This document shows positions 18,353 to 27,966 of a stretch of 64,000 bases of DNA, piece by piece. The DNA comes from Bermanella sp034112345 (GTDB taxonomy: Bacteria > Pseudomonadota > Gammaproteobacteria > Pseudomonadales > Oceanobacteraceae). Under the pieces are notes generated by a model, which ran no database searches, was not told the DNA's origin, and saw only the letters and a program-made list of their open reading frames with translations. Each line of letters opens with the position of its first letter. Positions within the stretch are counted from its first letter, which is position 1. The stretch spans positions 1 through 64,000 of the forward strand of contig JAWUVN010000036.1 in the NCBI GenBank assembly GCA_034112345.1, given 5' to 3'. The translations under genes were made by a program, and so were the position numbers.

Positions 18353-19402
18353 TTACTGGGATTGGCAGCGATAGGTTTTAGGCGTGATCCCTGTTTGAGT
18401 TTTAAATGACTTAGAAAAATTTGATGCATCACTGTAACCCGTGACATCAGCGATGGACTCAAGTGATTGATTAGAATGACGTAATAAGGCTTTGGCTTGG
18501 TTGATTTTGACTTGAGACTTGATGTGTTGGTAGGTTGTGTCTAATTCTTTTAAGCGACGCTGAAGGGTGCTGACAGACATATTGAGCTGTTTAGCCATGT
18601 TTTGTAGATTAATATTACTGGTGGGGCAATCATCTAATGCGTTATATATTTGTTGTACTAAGCCTTTTGGACTGATCTGCTTTAGTGTGGATTCACATTC
18701 GTGAGTCGCCATTTTTGCCAGTTCGCTATCTCCTTGCCGAAGAGAAAGCTGCATCCAGGGGTGTGGTATTCCTAGCTGAAAGAATGGTTTGTCAAATTCA
18801 ATATTTAAGTTGCTGGGTAATTGTTCGGCAGTGAAGTTTTTGGGCCTTGGTCTTTGTAGGTGTAATACACATGCGTGTGAAATATCGTGATGCGACAGTA
18901 GTTCTTTAATGAGGTGGTCAATGTTAACTAAGGTTGATAAACCAGTATAAAATCGTATGTCTATTGTGTTTGATTTTTCATTAGTGGTATCTATTTCATC
19001 AAACCTAAGAAATGTAAATTGATTATCACTGTCAAAGTGAATCATGCGTGCGCTAGAACGAGTTTTAAAATATTGCTGCGTAAGTCGTGCCACGTCTTTT
19101 AATTGTTTACAGCCTTGAATGGCTAAGCCCAGCGCACCATGTGAAGACATGGGCATGCTTTTACCAAATTCGATGGCAGCTATAATAGGATCGGTGAAAC
19201 CACGAAAAAGATTCGTGCTGATGATATTCATTGAGCATTCATCGACTTTCTTTGGTGGGTCTAATAAATAGTTAATGCCTTTATTGCTGTCTTTTAAAAG
19301 GTCTTTTACAGAGATGTGTTTATTAAGGGCAAAATCACGCATGCAGACAAGGTATTCGCCGGCCACAAAATTATTGGATTCGTCCTTTGTTCGTATGGTC
19401 AT
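18353..19402 (-). CDS. AraC family transcriptional regulator
   Basis: This 349-residue protein has an Arabinose_bd-type N-terminal domain and a full C-terminal HTH (MSVSTLQRRLKELD, then TGYSDASNFSKSFKTQTGITPKTYR). GAGGT lies 7 bases before the ATG. It is divergent from the AlmA-like monooxygenase with about 260 bp between them, and it lies upstream of the metal-dependent hydrolase on the same strand. Control of one or both by a hydrocarbon-derived ligand is a reasonable inference. Confidence 0.87.
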   Translation of the reverse strand: MTIRTKDESNNFVAGEYLVCMRDFALNKHISVKDLLKDSNKGINYLLDPPKKVDECSMNIISTNLFRGFTDPIIAAIEFGKSMPMSSHGALGLAIQGCKQLKDVARLTQQYFKTRSSARMIHFDSDNQFTFLRFDEIDTTNEKSNTIDIRFYTGLSTLVNIDHLIKELLSHHDISHACVLHLQRPRPKNFTAEQLPSNLNIEFDKPFFQLGIPHPWMQLSLRQGDSELAKMATHECESTLKQISPKGLVQQIYNALDDCPTSNINLQNMAKQLNMSVSTLQRRLKELDTTYQHIKSQVKINQAKALLRHSNQSLESIADVTGYSDASNFSKSFKTQTGITPKTYRCQSQ

Positions 19403-19661
19403 TTATATGACCTCTAATCACTGTAATTAATACACTCTAACAGTCGTATTTTGTAGGAGCAATGCACTTTATGACATATGACTGGGATCGATAAGACTAA
19501 ATTAGCCACTCTTCAATACGATTAGAAATACCACTGTAAATGACTGAGCCTGTTAACAGGTTCAGGTAAGGTTAATTTGATAGTTTTTGCAGTATGCTTT
19601 GGCCATTGAATAGAATATATTAATGATAAAGATGTTCTAAAAATAATAAAAGAGAATCAAT

Positions 19662-21155
19662 ATGAACGCAGAATATCAAGATGTCATTATTATTGGTGCT
19701 GGTCTTTCTGGTATTGGTGCAGCATGCCATTTAACAAAAAAGTGCCCGAATAAAACCTATGCCATATTAGAAGGGCGCTCTAGCATGGGTGGTACATGGG
19801 ATTTATTTAAGTATCCAGGTATTCGCAGTGATAGCGATATGTATACGCTGGGTTATAGTTTCAAACCTTGGACCGATCCACAATCTATTGCTGATGGTCC
19901 TTCTATCCTAAGATATATTAAAAAAACAGCCGAGCAATTCAATGTTAATTCGCACATTCGATACGATCATAAAGCCACAAAGATAGAATGGGACAGTACT
20001 ACCGCATTATGGACCGTTCATATCAATGAGAATGGGCAATCAAAAATAATGACGTGTAATTTTTTAATGACTTGTACTGGGTATTACAATTATGAACATG
20101 GTTATACGCCTGACTTTAAAGGAAAAAATAACTTTACAGGGCAGTTTATTCATCCGCAGAAGTGGCCTGAAAATCTAGATGTTAAAAATAAAAAAGTTGT
20201 GGTAATTGGCAGTGGCGCAACGGCTGTTACCTTGGTGCCAGAGCTAGCAAAGGAAGCAAGCTTGGTTACTATGTTACAACGCAGTCCCACGTATGTGACG
20301 ACGCTGCCAAAGAACGATATGTTTCTAGTATGGATGCGAAAAATCATGCCAGAGAATTGGGTGTATCGTTTTGCACGTACTCGTAATATTGGGTTAACCA
20401 TCGCATTTTATAATTTCTGTCGTGCATTCCCAAATGTTGCTCGAAAATCTATGACAAAGATGGTGAGGAAGGAGCTACCAAAATCGTTTGATATGAAACA
20501 CTTTACGCCCAAGTATGCGCCTTGGGATGAGCGAGTTTGTGTGGTACCAGATAGCGATATGTTTAAAGTGATCAGCGATGGAAAAGCTGACATTGTGACA
20601 GACAATATTGAAACACTTACCGAAACAGGCATTCAGTTAGCCTCGGGCGAATGCTTAGACGCAGACATAATTGTCAGTGCAACCGGATTAGAGATACAGA
20701 TTATGGGCGGCATTGAAGTCAGTGTTGATGGCCAGCCGTATGATTTTTCTAGCAAAATGATATACCGAGGTATTTTATTCCAAGACCTGCCGAACCTAGG
20801 CATGGTTTTCGGTTATACCAATGCATCTTGGACACTAAAGGCTGATCTGGTGAGTGAGTACATGTGTCGTATGATCAATCATATGGATGCATCCAACACA
20901 CAATATGCCGTTCCAGAAGACCATGAATCTATGGCGCGTATTCCGTTTATGGATATGAGTTCGGGCTACATTCAGCGAGCATTAAGTAAAGTGCCACAGC
21001 AAGGTGAAAAACTACCGTGGCGTTTATACCAAAATTATATGAAAGATATGATGATGCTTAGGTTTGGAAAATTAAATGATGGTGTATTAAGTTTCAAAAC
21101 AAAAACAGAAGAGCCTGTTAGTGGTACTTCTGAAGGTAATAAAATGGCAAGCTAG
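19662..21155 (+). CDS. almA: AlmA-like flavin-binding monooxygenase
   Basis: This 497-residue FAD/NADPH protein has an N-terminal Rossmann motif GAGLSGIG (12-19), GGTWDLFKYPGIRSDSDM, the Baeyer-Villiger fingerprint FTGQFIHPQKWP (about 158-169, FxGxxxHxxxWP) and a second Rossmann motif VVVIGSGATAVTLVPEL. The segments DMKHFTPKYAPWDERVCVVPD and IIVSATGLEIQIMGG match, as recalled, AlmA of Acinetobacter, which oxidises long-chain n-alkanes (about C20 and longer). An alternative is a ketone Baeyer-Villiger oxygenase of the same superfamily. A divergent AraC regulator lies upstream. The gene is intact, with a purine-rich RBS (AGAGAAT) before the ATG. Confidence 0.82.
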   Translation: MNAEYQDVIIIGAGLSGIGAACHLTKKCPNKTYAILEGRSSMGGTWDLFKYPGIRSDSDMYTLGYSFKPWTDPQSIADGPSILRYIKKTAEQFNVNSHIRYDHKATKIEWDSTTALWTVHINENGQSKIMTCNFLMTCTGYYNYEHGYTPDFKGKNNFTGQFIHPQKWPENLDVKNKKVVVIGSGATAVTLVPELAKEASLVTMLQRSPTYVTTLPKNDMFLVWMRKIMPENWVYRFARTRNIGLTIAFYNFCRAFPNVARKSMTKMVRKELPKSFDMKHFTPKYAPWDERVCVVPDSDMFKVISDGKADIVTDNIETLTETGIQLASGECLDADIIVSATGLEIQIMGGIEVSVDGQPYDFSSKMIYRGILFQDLPNLGMVFGYTNASWTLKADLVSEYMCRMINHMDASNTQYAVPEDHESMARIPFMDMSSGYIQRALSKVPQQGEKLPWRLYQNYMKDMMMLRFGKLNDGVLSFKTKTEEPVSGTSEGNKMAS

Positions 21156-21406
21156 CGCTTCGTCAGGATGAAGAGGCTGGTGTGAAAGTATGTGCTCACT
21201 TACTAGCGGGCTCTATAGAGTCAGGCTGGTATTCGGATTGATTGTAGTTGGGCTGTTAAGCGTAACTAGTCACAGGTTCGAGTAATATGGTGGGGCACTC
21301 AAATCTCTAGCGACTAACTCAGCCTATAAGATAGCCGGTATCAATGATTGCTTTTGATAACGGCTGGGTAAGGCTTTCAACAGAGTGTCATGACATATCA
21401 GTGCAG

Positions 21407-21736
21407 CTAAAGCTTGCAGTCAAATTCCCCTTTGTTGGCTCCACGCATTAAGATTTTACATTTAGTATTTAATATCCAAAGGCCACCACCACAGTTTAAT
21501 CGTACATTTTCAAGGCCGTTAATGATAAAGCCTTCACAGCTGCGCCTTACGGCTTTTAAGTGATCGCCTTTACAGCTTATGGTTAACGAATCTGTCCCTG
21601 CTCGTAGAGCTTGGCAATTTTTCTCGATATCTACCAAGCTGAATTGATAGCCGGGTAGCTTACTGCTATTTATCTCTGCGGCTATTATATGGCCTGAAAT
21701 AAGAGTACAAATTAACAAGGTGAATAACGCTTTCAT
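21407..21736 (-). CDS. Small secreted cysteine-containing protein, unknown
   Basis: The product has about 109 residues from the ATG at 21736, which has GGAG at 6-base spacing; a longer frame from 21772 lacks such a site. The start MKALFTLLICTLISGHIIAAE is a typical Sec signal peptide. The mature part has six cysteines, fairly evenly spaced, suggesting three disulfides in the periplasm or outside the cell. No family is recognised. It is monocistronic, between almA and argG, both on the other strand. Confidence 0.6.
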   Translation of the reverse strand: MKALFTLLICTLISGHIIAAEINSSKLPGYQFSLVDIEKNCQALRAGTDSLTISCKGDHLKAVRRSCEGFIINGLENVRLNCGGGLWILNTKCKILMRGANKGEFDCKL

Positions 21737-21957
21737 AGTAATCTCCATGATGTTCAATTTGACTATAGACAATATCTGCCGAATTGCAGAGTTTTAACAA
21801 ATTTGTTCACTTTTAGCCCTACTGAAGCAAATCAAGCCAATTCAAGGCTAAATCTGGCTTATGGGGTTGGGTTTCTGTAGAATATGCCCCCTTATTTTTG
21901 TTCATATCTAGGCTATTAATTGCAATAGACTAGGGAAATTCCTAATAGGAGCACTGA

Positions 21958-23175
21958 ATGTCGAAGATCAACAAGATTGTTTTGGCTTACTCCGGTGGTT
22001 TGGATACCTCTGTAATCGCAAGATGGTTACAAGAAGAGTACCAAGCTGAAGTCGTTACCTTTACTGCTGACCTAGGTCAGGGTGAAGAAGTTGAACCAGC
22101 TCGCGCGAAAGCAGAAGCCATGGGCATCAAAGAGATCTACATTGACGACTTACGCGAAGAGTTTGCACGTGACTTCGTATTTCCTATGTTCCGTGCTAAC
22201 GCCATATACGAAGGCGAGTACTACTTAGGTACGTCTATCGCTCGTCCGCTTATTGCTAAGCGCTTGATCGAAATTGCAAAAGAAACGGGCGCAGATGCCA
22301 TTTCTCACGGCGCAACAGGTAAAGGCAACGACCAAGTACGTTTTGAGCTAGGTGCTTATGCTCTTATGCCTGGTGTTCAAGTGATTGCTCCTTGGCGCGA
22401 ATGGGATTTGAACTCTCGTGAAAAATTGATGCAATACTGTGAGGATCACGGTATTCAAATTGAGAAGAAAAAAGGCAGCAAGTCTCCTTATTCAATGGAC
22501 GCTAACTTGCTTCATATCTCTTACGAAGGCGACATTCTAGAAGATCCTTGGAATGAACCAGAAGAAGACATGTGGTTATGGACCGTTTCACCTGAAAACG
22601 CGCCAGATGAAGCAACTTACATCGAAATGGGCTACAAAAATGGTGACCCTGTTTCTATCGATGGCAAAGACATGTCAGCAGCTGAGATCATGGAATACCT
22701 AAACAAGGTAGCTGGCGCCAATGGTATTGGTCGTACCGATATTGTAGAAAACCGTTACGTAGGCATGAAAGCACGTGGCTGTTACGAAACTCCGGCTGGC
22801 TTTGTAATGCTTAAAGCTCACCGTGCAATTGAATCAATCACGCTAGATCGCGATGCGGCTCACCTTAAAGATGAAATGATGCCTCGTTACGCTGAGCTAA
22901 TTTATAACGGTTACTGGTGGTCTCCTGAGCGTAAAATGCTGCAAGCGGCGATCGACGAAACTCAGACATACGTTAACGGTACAGTTAAACTTAAGCTATA
23001 TAAAGGCAACATCACTGTTGTTGGCCGTAAGTCAGAAGATTCATTGTTTGACGAAAGCATTGCAACATTTGAAGACGATGAAGGCGCTTACGATCAGAAG
23101 GATGCAGCAGGCTTTATCAAGCTTCATGCTCTGCGTTTACGTACTGCTGCTAAAAAAGGCCGTGATTTACTTTAA
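21958..23175 (+). CDS. argG: Argininosuccinate synthase
   Basis: This 405-residue protein has the ATP PP-loop motif AYSGGLDTS (about 9-17), followed by TADLGQGEE, TSIARPLIAK, HGATGKGNDQVRFEL and EKKKGSKSPYSMDANLLH. These are all hallmarks of argininosuccinate synthase of the shorter type (ArgG type 1). It joins citrulline and aspartate with ATP to give argininosuccinate in arginine synthesis. GGAGC lies just before the ATG. Its codons are visibly more C-rich than those of its neighbours, as expected for a highly expressed gene. It is monocistronic, with a strong terminator after it. Confidence 0.96.
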   Translation: MSKINKIVLAYSGGLDTSVIARWLQEEYQAEVVTFTADLGQGEEVEPARAKAEAMGIKEIYIDDLREEFARDFVFPMFRANAIYEGEYYLGTSIARPLIAKRLIEIAKETGADAISHGATGKGNDQVRFELGAYALMPGVQVIAPWREWDLNSREKLMQYCEDHGIQIEKKKGSKSPYSMDANLLHISYEGDILEDPWNEPEEDMWLWTVSPENAPDEATYIEMGYKNGDPVSIDGKDMSAAEIMEYLNKVAGANGIGRTDIVENRYVGMKARGCYETPAGFVMLKAHRAIESITLDRDAAHLKDEMMPRYAELIYNGYWWSPERKMLQAAIDETQTYVNGTVKLKLYKGNITVVGRKSEDSLFDESIATFEDDEGAYDQKDAAGFIKLHALRLRTAAKKGRDLL

Positions 23176-23202
23176 GTCTTAAGGTATATCAGTATCCGAT
23201 CA

Positions 23203-23233
23203 AGCCTAATCTTTTATGAGATTAGGCTTTTTT
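23203..23233 (+). terminator. Rho-independent terminator of argG
   Basis: A perfect 10-bp stem (AGCCTAATCT at 23203-23212 and AGATTAGGCT at 23219-23228) with a 6-base loop is followed by five more T. Confidence 0.92.
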
Positions 23234-23307
23234 ATGTGTATTCCCCCATGAAGTCGTTCAGCTGAACTAAGCTTATTACCACGTATGGTTAATTGATAGC
23301 TACTTGC

Positions 23308-24567
23308 ATGAACACAGAACGTAAATACACCACTGACATTCGTGTTGACACAAGACAAGCCTTTCTGACCATAGCAAGGGCATTGGATTATGTGGGTATA
23401 GATGACGTGCATCATGCTCACAGAGTGGCTTATACCGCATACGAATGTGGTCAATTATTAAATTGGCCTCCCCTCAAGTTAGAAAAAACCTTTTATTCGG
23501 GCTTGCTACATGATTGTGGTGTGACATCCAGTAAAGAACATTTACGACTATTAGAGGGGATGATTCCAAGTAATGTAGATGAACACTGCGAGAGGGGGTT
23601 CAATGCACTAAACAAAAATGTCTTGTTATGTGCGTTTGCAAATATTGTTCGGTACCACCATACCCCGTGGGCAGAACTAAAAAACCTTGATCTAGACACT
23701 GAAACTAAAGACATTACGGCACTTATTCATTTGGCAGATAGGGTGGATTTCTTACGTGCGCGTTATGCTCATGAAACGCATCCTGAAGCTGTCACTCTGT
23801 ATGAAGGCTTGATAGCCGAAAATATACTCAGTAAAAAAGATACACTCTTCCAGCCTGAATTTGCTGAAGCGATGGCACGGCTGGTAAATATTGATGGCTT
23901 TTGGTTTGCGATGGATTACGATCGAATCGAAGCCATAGGACTAGAATTCAATGCTTATAAACCTTTCAATAGCACATTAGAAATACATCAGATTACGGAG
24001 CTCGCTTCATTTTTAGCAAATATAGTGGATGCAAAAAGCCCGTTCACTTATCACCACTCACAAAAGGTGGCTAAGCTTTCAAAAATGCTAGCCATAGATG
24101 CAGGCTTGAGTGTAGATAACAGTGACATGGTGTACGTAGCAGGTTTGCTACATGATGTAGGGAAGCTGAAAACACCTGATGAAATACTCTATAAAAATGG
24201 GCCTTTAGAGGGTGTAGAGTTATCAATAATGAAAAGGCATTCAGTTGATACCTTGATTACCTTAGATCATTTTTTTCCAGATTCAAAGATAGGGCAATGG
24301 GCAGCTAATCATCACGAAAAGTTAGATGGCTCTGGATACCCATATCAACTGCAAGGTGAGCAGTTAGATATTGAATCGCGGATAATTGCTATTGCAGATA
24401 TTTTTCAAGCTTTATCTCAAACGCGTCCGTATCGAGGGCAACTATCCTTTGAAGAAATTACTACAATTATGGACCCAATGGTAGAGGATGGAAAATTAGA
24501 TAAAGATATTTATCAATTGATCCTGATAAAGCAGGACGAGTATTACCAGCTCTCATCAGAAGCATAG
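23308..24567 (+). CDS. HD-GYP domain protein with two HD domains
   Basis: The product has about 419 residues. The N-terminal half (about 25-150) has an HD-type metal site: HAHRVAYTAY, LLHDCG and HLADRVDF. The C-terminal half is an HD-GYP domain with FTYHHSQKVAKLS, GLLHDVGKL, NHHEKLDGSGYP (about 328-339) and IAIADIFQAL. HD-GYP domains hydrolyse cyclic di-GMP, and the HHExxDGxGYP motif is intact. The first HD domain keeps its metal ligands and may be a second phosphohydrolase or a sensor. A TTG start at 23293 is possible, but the ATG at 23308 is preferred. No receiver domain is present. Confidence 0.82.
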   Translation: MNTERKYTTDIRVDTRQAFLTIARALDYVGIDDVHHAHRVAYTAYECGQLLNWPPLKLEKTFYSGLLHDCGVTSSKEHLRLLEGMIPSNVDEHCERGFNALNKNVLLCAFANIVRYHHTPWAELKNLDLDTETKDITALIHLADRVDFLRARYAHETHPEAVTLYEGLIAENILSKKDTLFQPEFAEAMARLVNIDGFWFAMDYDRIEAIGLEFNAYKPFNSTLEIHQITELASFLANIVDAKSPFTYHHSQKVAKLSKMLAIDAGLSVDNSDMVYVAGLLHDVGKLKTPDEILYKNGPLEGVELSIMKRHSVDTLITLDHFFPDSKIGQWAANHHEKLDGSGYPYQLQGEQLDIESRIIAIADIFQALSQTRPYRGQLSFEEITTIMDPMVEDGKLDKDIYQLILIKQDEYYQLSSEA

Positions 24568-25037
24568 ATAAAGCTATATAACGCAGACGCTTTAAATATT
24601 ATGACTGATACTTCATTTAAAAACTTTTCATTCTTGATCTTAATAAAGCCTTTTAAAGGCTAACTCGAATATTACCATTAGAAAGCTACTTAAAATCCCC
24701 CAGTCTTTAAATTATATATTTTGTGATGACATACATCTAACTTTTAGATCAACGGGCATCGTAGATGAAAATAATAGATTTTTATATCAATTATAATTAT
24801 TGTGTTTAGCATAATTGTGCTTGATTAATCACAGCTGGATATATTGATGAAGGACCCATTTGTCGGTATGGAATTAATCGATATACTTTAAGAACAAAAT
24901 CTTTTTGATAGCTACTTCCTAATTAGCATAAGACATTTTGCGCACAAGGGTGCAATGTATATCCCTTTAGGTTATTACTAATAATTGATACGGTGCTATT
25001 CTTATATCAAGCCATATTTTACGTTTAAGGCCATAGT
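24568..25037. other. 470-bp AT-rich intergenic region
   Basis: No ORF with a plausible ribosome binding site, no RNA fold and no repeat was recognised between the HD-GYP gene and the GGDEF-EAL gene. It should contain the promoter of the latter. Confidence 0.5.
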
Positions 25038-27209
25038 GTGACTAAAATCCCTTCTATTTACAGTGATAATCAACGCGATAGTAACGAGCAATTAGAGTTT
25101 GTTATTAACGCGGCTGGTGTGGGGGTGTGGGATTGGAATGTGAAAACAGGCGAATTAACATTTAATGATCGGTGGGCTGAAATTATTGGCTATACAGTTG
25201 AGGAATTACAGCCTGCACAGTTTGATACATGGTCTAAAAACCTTCATCCAGATGATTTTATTAAGACAGAACTGTTAAAAAAACATTTTGATAAAGAAGT
25301 AGAATTTTATAATATTGAAGCCAGAATGAGGCATAAGTTAGGGCATTATGTTTGGGTGTTGGCTTCAGGAAAGGTTGTTGAGAGGGATGAAAAAGGCAAT
25401 CCAAAACGCATGATTGGTACGCATTTAGATGTGACAGATCGAAAGAATAATGAAGAACGTTTAACTGTAAGCAGTCAACTACTAAATGAATCTCAAAAGA
25501 TCGCACGATTAGGGGGGTGGGAATTAGATTTATTAACAGGCTTGTTATATTGGACTGATGAAACCTATCATATTCATGATACTTGCCCTGAAGAATTTAA
25601 CCCAAGCGTTGATGCTGGGGTGGATTATTTCTTACCAAAGTCTAAGGAGATTATATCTCAAGCACTGGATGATGCGCTTAATAAATGCATAGGATATGAC
25701 TTAGAACTTGAAACCTTTACCACAAAGGGTAGAAAAATAGATGTACGAACCACATGCACCGTTACTGAGAAGGATGGTAAACCCATTCGACTAGCCGGAA
25801 TTTTCCAAGACATAACCGAACAAAAATCTATTCAAAGAAAGTTAGAAAAAACAAATTTAAATTTGGAAAAAGCCAATTCAGCCCTAAGTTTTTCAGCACA
25901 TTATGATGCGTTAACAGGATTGCCAAATCGTAATCTCTTAGCTGATCGCATGCAGCAAGCCATTTCAAAAAGTATCCGGAATAAAAAAATAGTGGCAGTC
26001 GCATTTATTGACCTGGATGGGTTCAAAACGATCAATGACAGTCATGGCCACAGCACGGGTGATGAATTTCTTAAGCAAGTGGGCGCCCAATTAAAGCAAG
26101 CATTACGTGAAGGGGATACATTGTCTCGTATTGGGGGAGATGAGTTTGTCGCCTTAATAGACGATCTTGATACCATCAGTGCGAGTGAAATAATTTTAAC
26201 CAGAATGTTAGAGTCAGTGGCGACTACCTTACAAGTGAATAACGTTTTATTAAGCTTGTCTGCGAGTATCGGCGTTACCTATTATCCTCTAGACGGTAGC
26301 AATCCTGATCAATTAATCAGACATGCTGATCAAGCGATGTATGTTGCTAAGCAAAATGGTAAAAATCGTTATCATGTTTTTGACATTGAAAAAGATGTGG
26401 CAGTTAAACACCGAACTGAAGAGTTACGATTAATAGCTTTAGCATTAAAGAATGATGAGTTTGAACTGCATTATCAGCCAAAGGTAGATTTAAGAACAAA
26501 TATTGTATTTGGAGTAGAAGCCTTAATTCGATGGAATCACCCTGAAAAGGGTGTGCTGGCACCGGCTTTATTTTTACCCGCTGTAGAGCATGATGTATTG
26601 GGTATTGAAATTGGTAACTGGGTTGTTAACGCCGCTTTGGCTCAGATTGAAAAATGGAATGAGCAAGGTTTCAACATTCCCATCAGTGTTAATATTAGCC
26701 CGATGCATTTACAGCGTTCACAATTTATTACTGAATTAAAGTCGATTCTTGGTCAGTACCCTGATTGTATTCATGAAAACCTTGAATTAGAAATTTTAGA
26801 GAGCAGTGCGTTAAAAGACATTGCATTGGTTTCTAAAGTGATTAAGGAGTGTAATCAGTTAGGCCTAAAATTTTCGATCGATGACTTTGGTGCTGGGTAT
26901 TCGTCATTAATGTATCTTAAGCGGTTACCGGCCGAGTATTTGAAAATTGATCAGTCATTTGTACGAGACATGTTATTGGATGAGGATGATAAGGCTATTA
27001 TTCAAGGCATCATTGAATTAGCAAAAGTATTTAATCTTAAGGTTATAGCAGAAGGCGTAGAAACCCCTGAGCATGGTAAACAACTATTATCGTTAGGCTG
27101 CTACCTGGCTCAAGGTTATGGCATAGCTAAGCCAATGCCAGTAAGTAAGGTCTTAGACTGGCTAGAAACTTGGGAGAACAATCCTTGCTTAGTTGACCGA
27201 TCTGAATAG
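25038..27209 (+). CDS. PAS-PAS-GGDEF-EAL cyclic di-GMP signalling protein
   Basis: The product has 723 residues and a GTG start. Two PAS/PAC units (about 18-135 and 145-265; GVGVWDWNVKTGELTFNDRW and GGWELDLLTGLLYWTDE) lead into a GGDEF domain with intact RIGGDEF (about 366-372) and an inhibitory I-site RxxD (REGD) five residues before it. This is followed by an EAL domain with FGVEALIRW, NISPMHLQ, LEILESSAL, DDFGAGYSSL, LKIDQSFV and AEGVETPEH, all conserved. Both diguanylate cyclase and phosphodiesterase activity are possible. No membrane segment is seen, so it is a cytoplasmic sensor. The PAS cofactor is unknown. Confidence 0.92.
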   Translation: MTKIPSIYSDNQRDSNEQLEFVINAAGVGVWDWNVKTGELTFNDRWAEIIGYTVEELQPAQFDTWSKNLHPDDFIKTELLKKHFDKEVEFYNIEARMRHKLGHYVWVLASGKVVERDEKGNPKRMIGTHLDVTDRKNNEERLTVSSQLLNESQKIARLGGWELDLLTGLLYWTDETYHIHDTCPEEFNPSVDAGVDYFLPKSKEIISQALDDALNKCIGYDLELETFTTKGRKIDVRTTCTVTEKDGKPIRLAGIFQDITEQKSIQRKLEKTNLNLEKANSALSFSAHYDALTGLPNRNLLADRMQQAISKSIRNKKIVAVAFIDLDGFKTINDSHGHSTGDEFLKQVGAQLKQALREGDTLSRIGGDEFVALIDDLDTISASEIILTRMLESVATTLQVNNVLLSLSASIGVTYYPLDGSNPDQLIRHADQAMYVAKQNGKNRYHVFDIEKDVAVKHRTEELRLIALALKNDEFELHYQPKVDLRTNIVFGVEALIRWNHPEKGVLAPALFLPAVEHDVLGIEIGNWVVNAALAQIEKWNEQGFNIPISVNISPMHLQRSQFITELKSILGQYPDCIHENLELEILESSALKDIALVSKVIKECNQLGLKFSIDDFGAGYSSLMYLKRLPAEYLKIDQSFVRDMLLDEDDKAIIQGIIELAKVFNLKVIAEGVETPEHGKQLLSLGCYLAQGYGIAKPMPVSKVLDWLETWENNPCLVDRSE

Positions 27210-27259
27210 TCAGAATCAAGATTGGTTGCAACTATAAGTAGTATTAGAGGGGACAGCGA

Positions 27260-27631
27260 TTACAGATCTAAATACTGGGAAATCATAAATGAATCCCCTT
27301 TGCCTTCTTCGTGTCCAAAGTAACTCACTGGTTCGCGTACATCATTTTCAACGCTGCCTACTTCACAATCCAAAGCGAATTTTTTTGCTAGATCATTAAA
27401 TAAGTTGATTGGGAATTTAAGTTGAACGCTTTTTTTAACGGTTTGAGTGATGCCTAATTGCCAGTCTTCACAATCATCGCTACTGCAATCGTTAATGAGA
27501 GCCACATCTGCCACAGCATTGTCATCAACATAAGTCTGCAAGCTAGCCAAAATGTCAGGAAGGTTTTGTTTAAGCTTTTTCTCTTGGTTTTCTTCAAGGC
27601 GATCACTGGCGATTAAAACGTAGATTTGCAT
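27260..27631 (-). CDS. Conserved-looking hypothetical protein
   Basis: The product has 123 residues from the ATG at 27631 (MQIYVLIASDRLEEN); four codons further upstream another ATG is in frame. It is acidic, with no signal peptide or membrane segment. Two Cys lie close together in NDCSSDDCEDW, plus one in LDCEVGSV. The N-terminal strand followed by a helix suggests a small alpha/beta domain. No family recognised. It lies between the GGDEF-EAL gene and tRNA-Arg and is transcribed toward the former. Confidence 0.6.
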   Translation of the reverse strand: MQIYVLIASDRLEENQEKKLKQNLPDILASLQTYVDDNAVADVALINDCSSDDCEDWQLGITQTVKKSVQLKFPINLFNDLAKKFALDCEVGSVENDVREPVSYFGHEEGKGDSFMISQYLDL

Positions 27632-27701
27632 TGTAGTTACCAAAATATAAGGCTTTTTAGTTTCGAATGTTTACTAATTGATAATGAGTAAACAATGGAT
27701 A

Positions 27702-27777
27702 TGGTCTCCCCACCAGGACTCGAACCTGGAGCAGCCGCTTAGGAGGCGGCAGTTTTATCCGGTTAAACTATGGGGAG
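27702..27777 (-). tRNA. tRNA-Arg (anticodon CCT)
   Basis: A full cloverleaf reads on the minus strand. Acceptor arms CTCCCCA and TGGGGAG are followed by discriminator A and encoded CCA (27702-27704). The D arm is GTTT...AAAAC, the anticodon stem GCCGC/GCGGC has loop CTCCTAA, and the T arm is CCAGG TTCGAGT CCTGG. The anticodon CCT reads AGG. The first pair C1-G72 is less usual than G1-C72. No integrase or attachment-site duplication is seen near it. Confidence 0.93.
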
Positions 27778-27966
27778 CCGATGAGTATTCTAACCTACCT
27801 TCAATAAAACTCAATAAAGTCAGGCACTTAATGCCTTATTTGGATTGAACTATTACTTGTTCTGGATATCAAATCCGTCTACTGTGATATTAATTCTATT
27901 TAGCCTACCCCTATAATTTAAAAACACGTAGGCACTTAGCTCTGATGAGAGAAAAGAGTCCGGATT

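Noticed and set aside
27702..27777. tRNA-Arg as an integration site of a genomic island
   Set aside because: No integrase and no direct repeat of the tRNA 3' end was found on either side.
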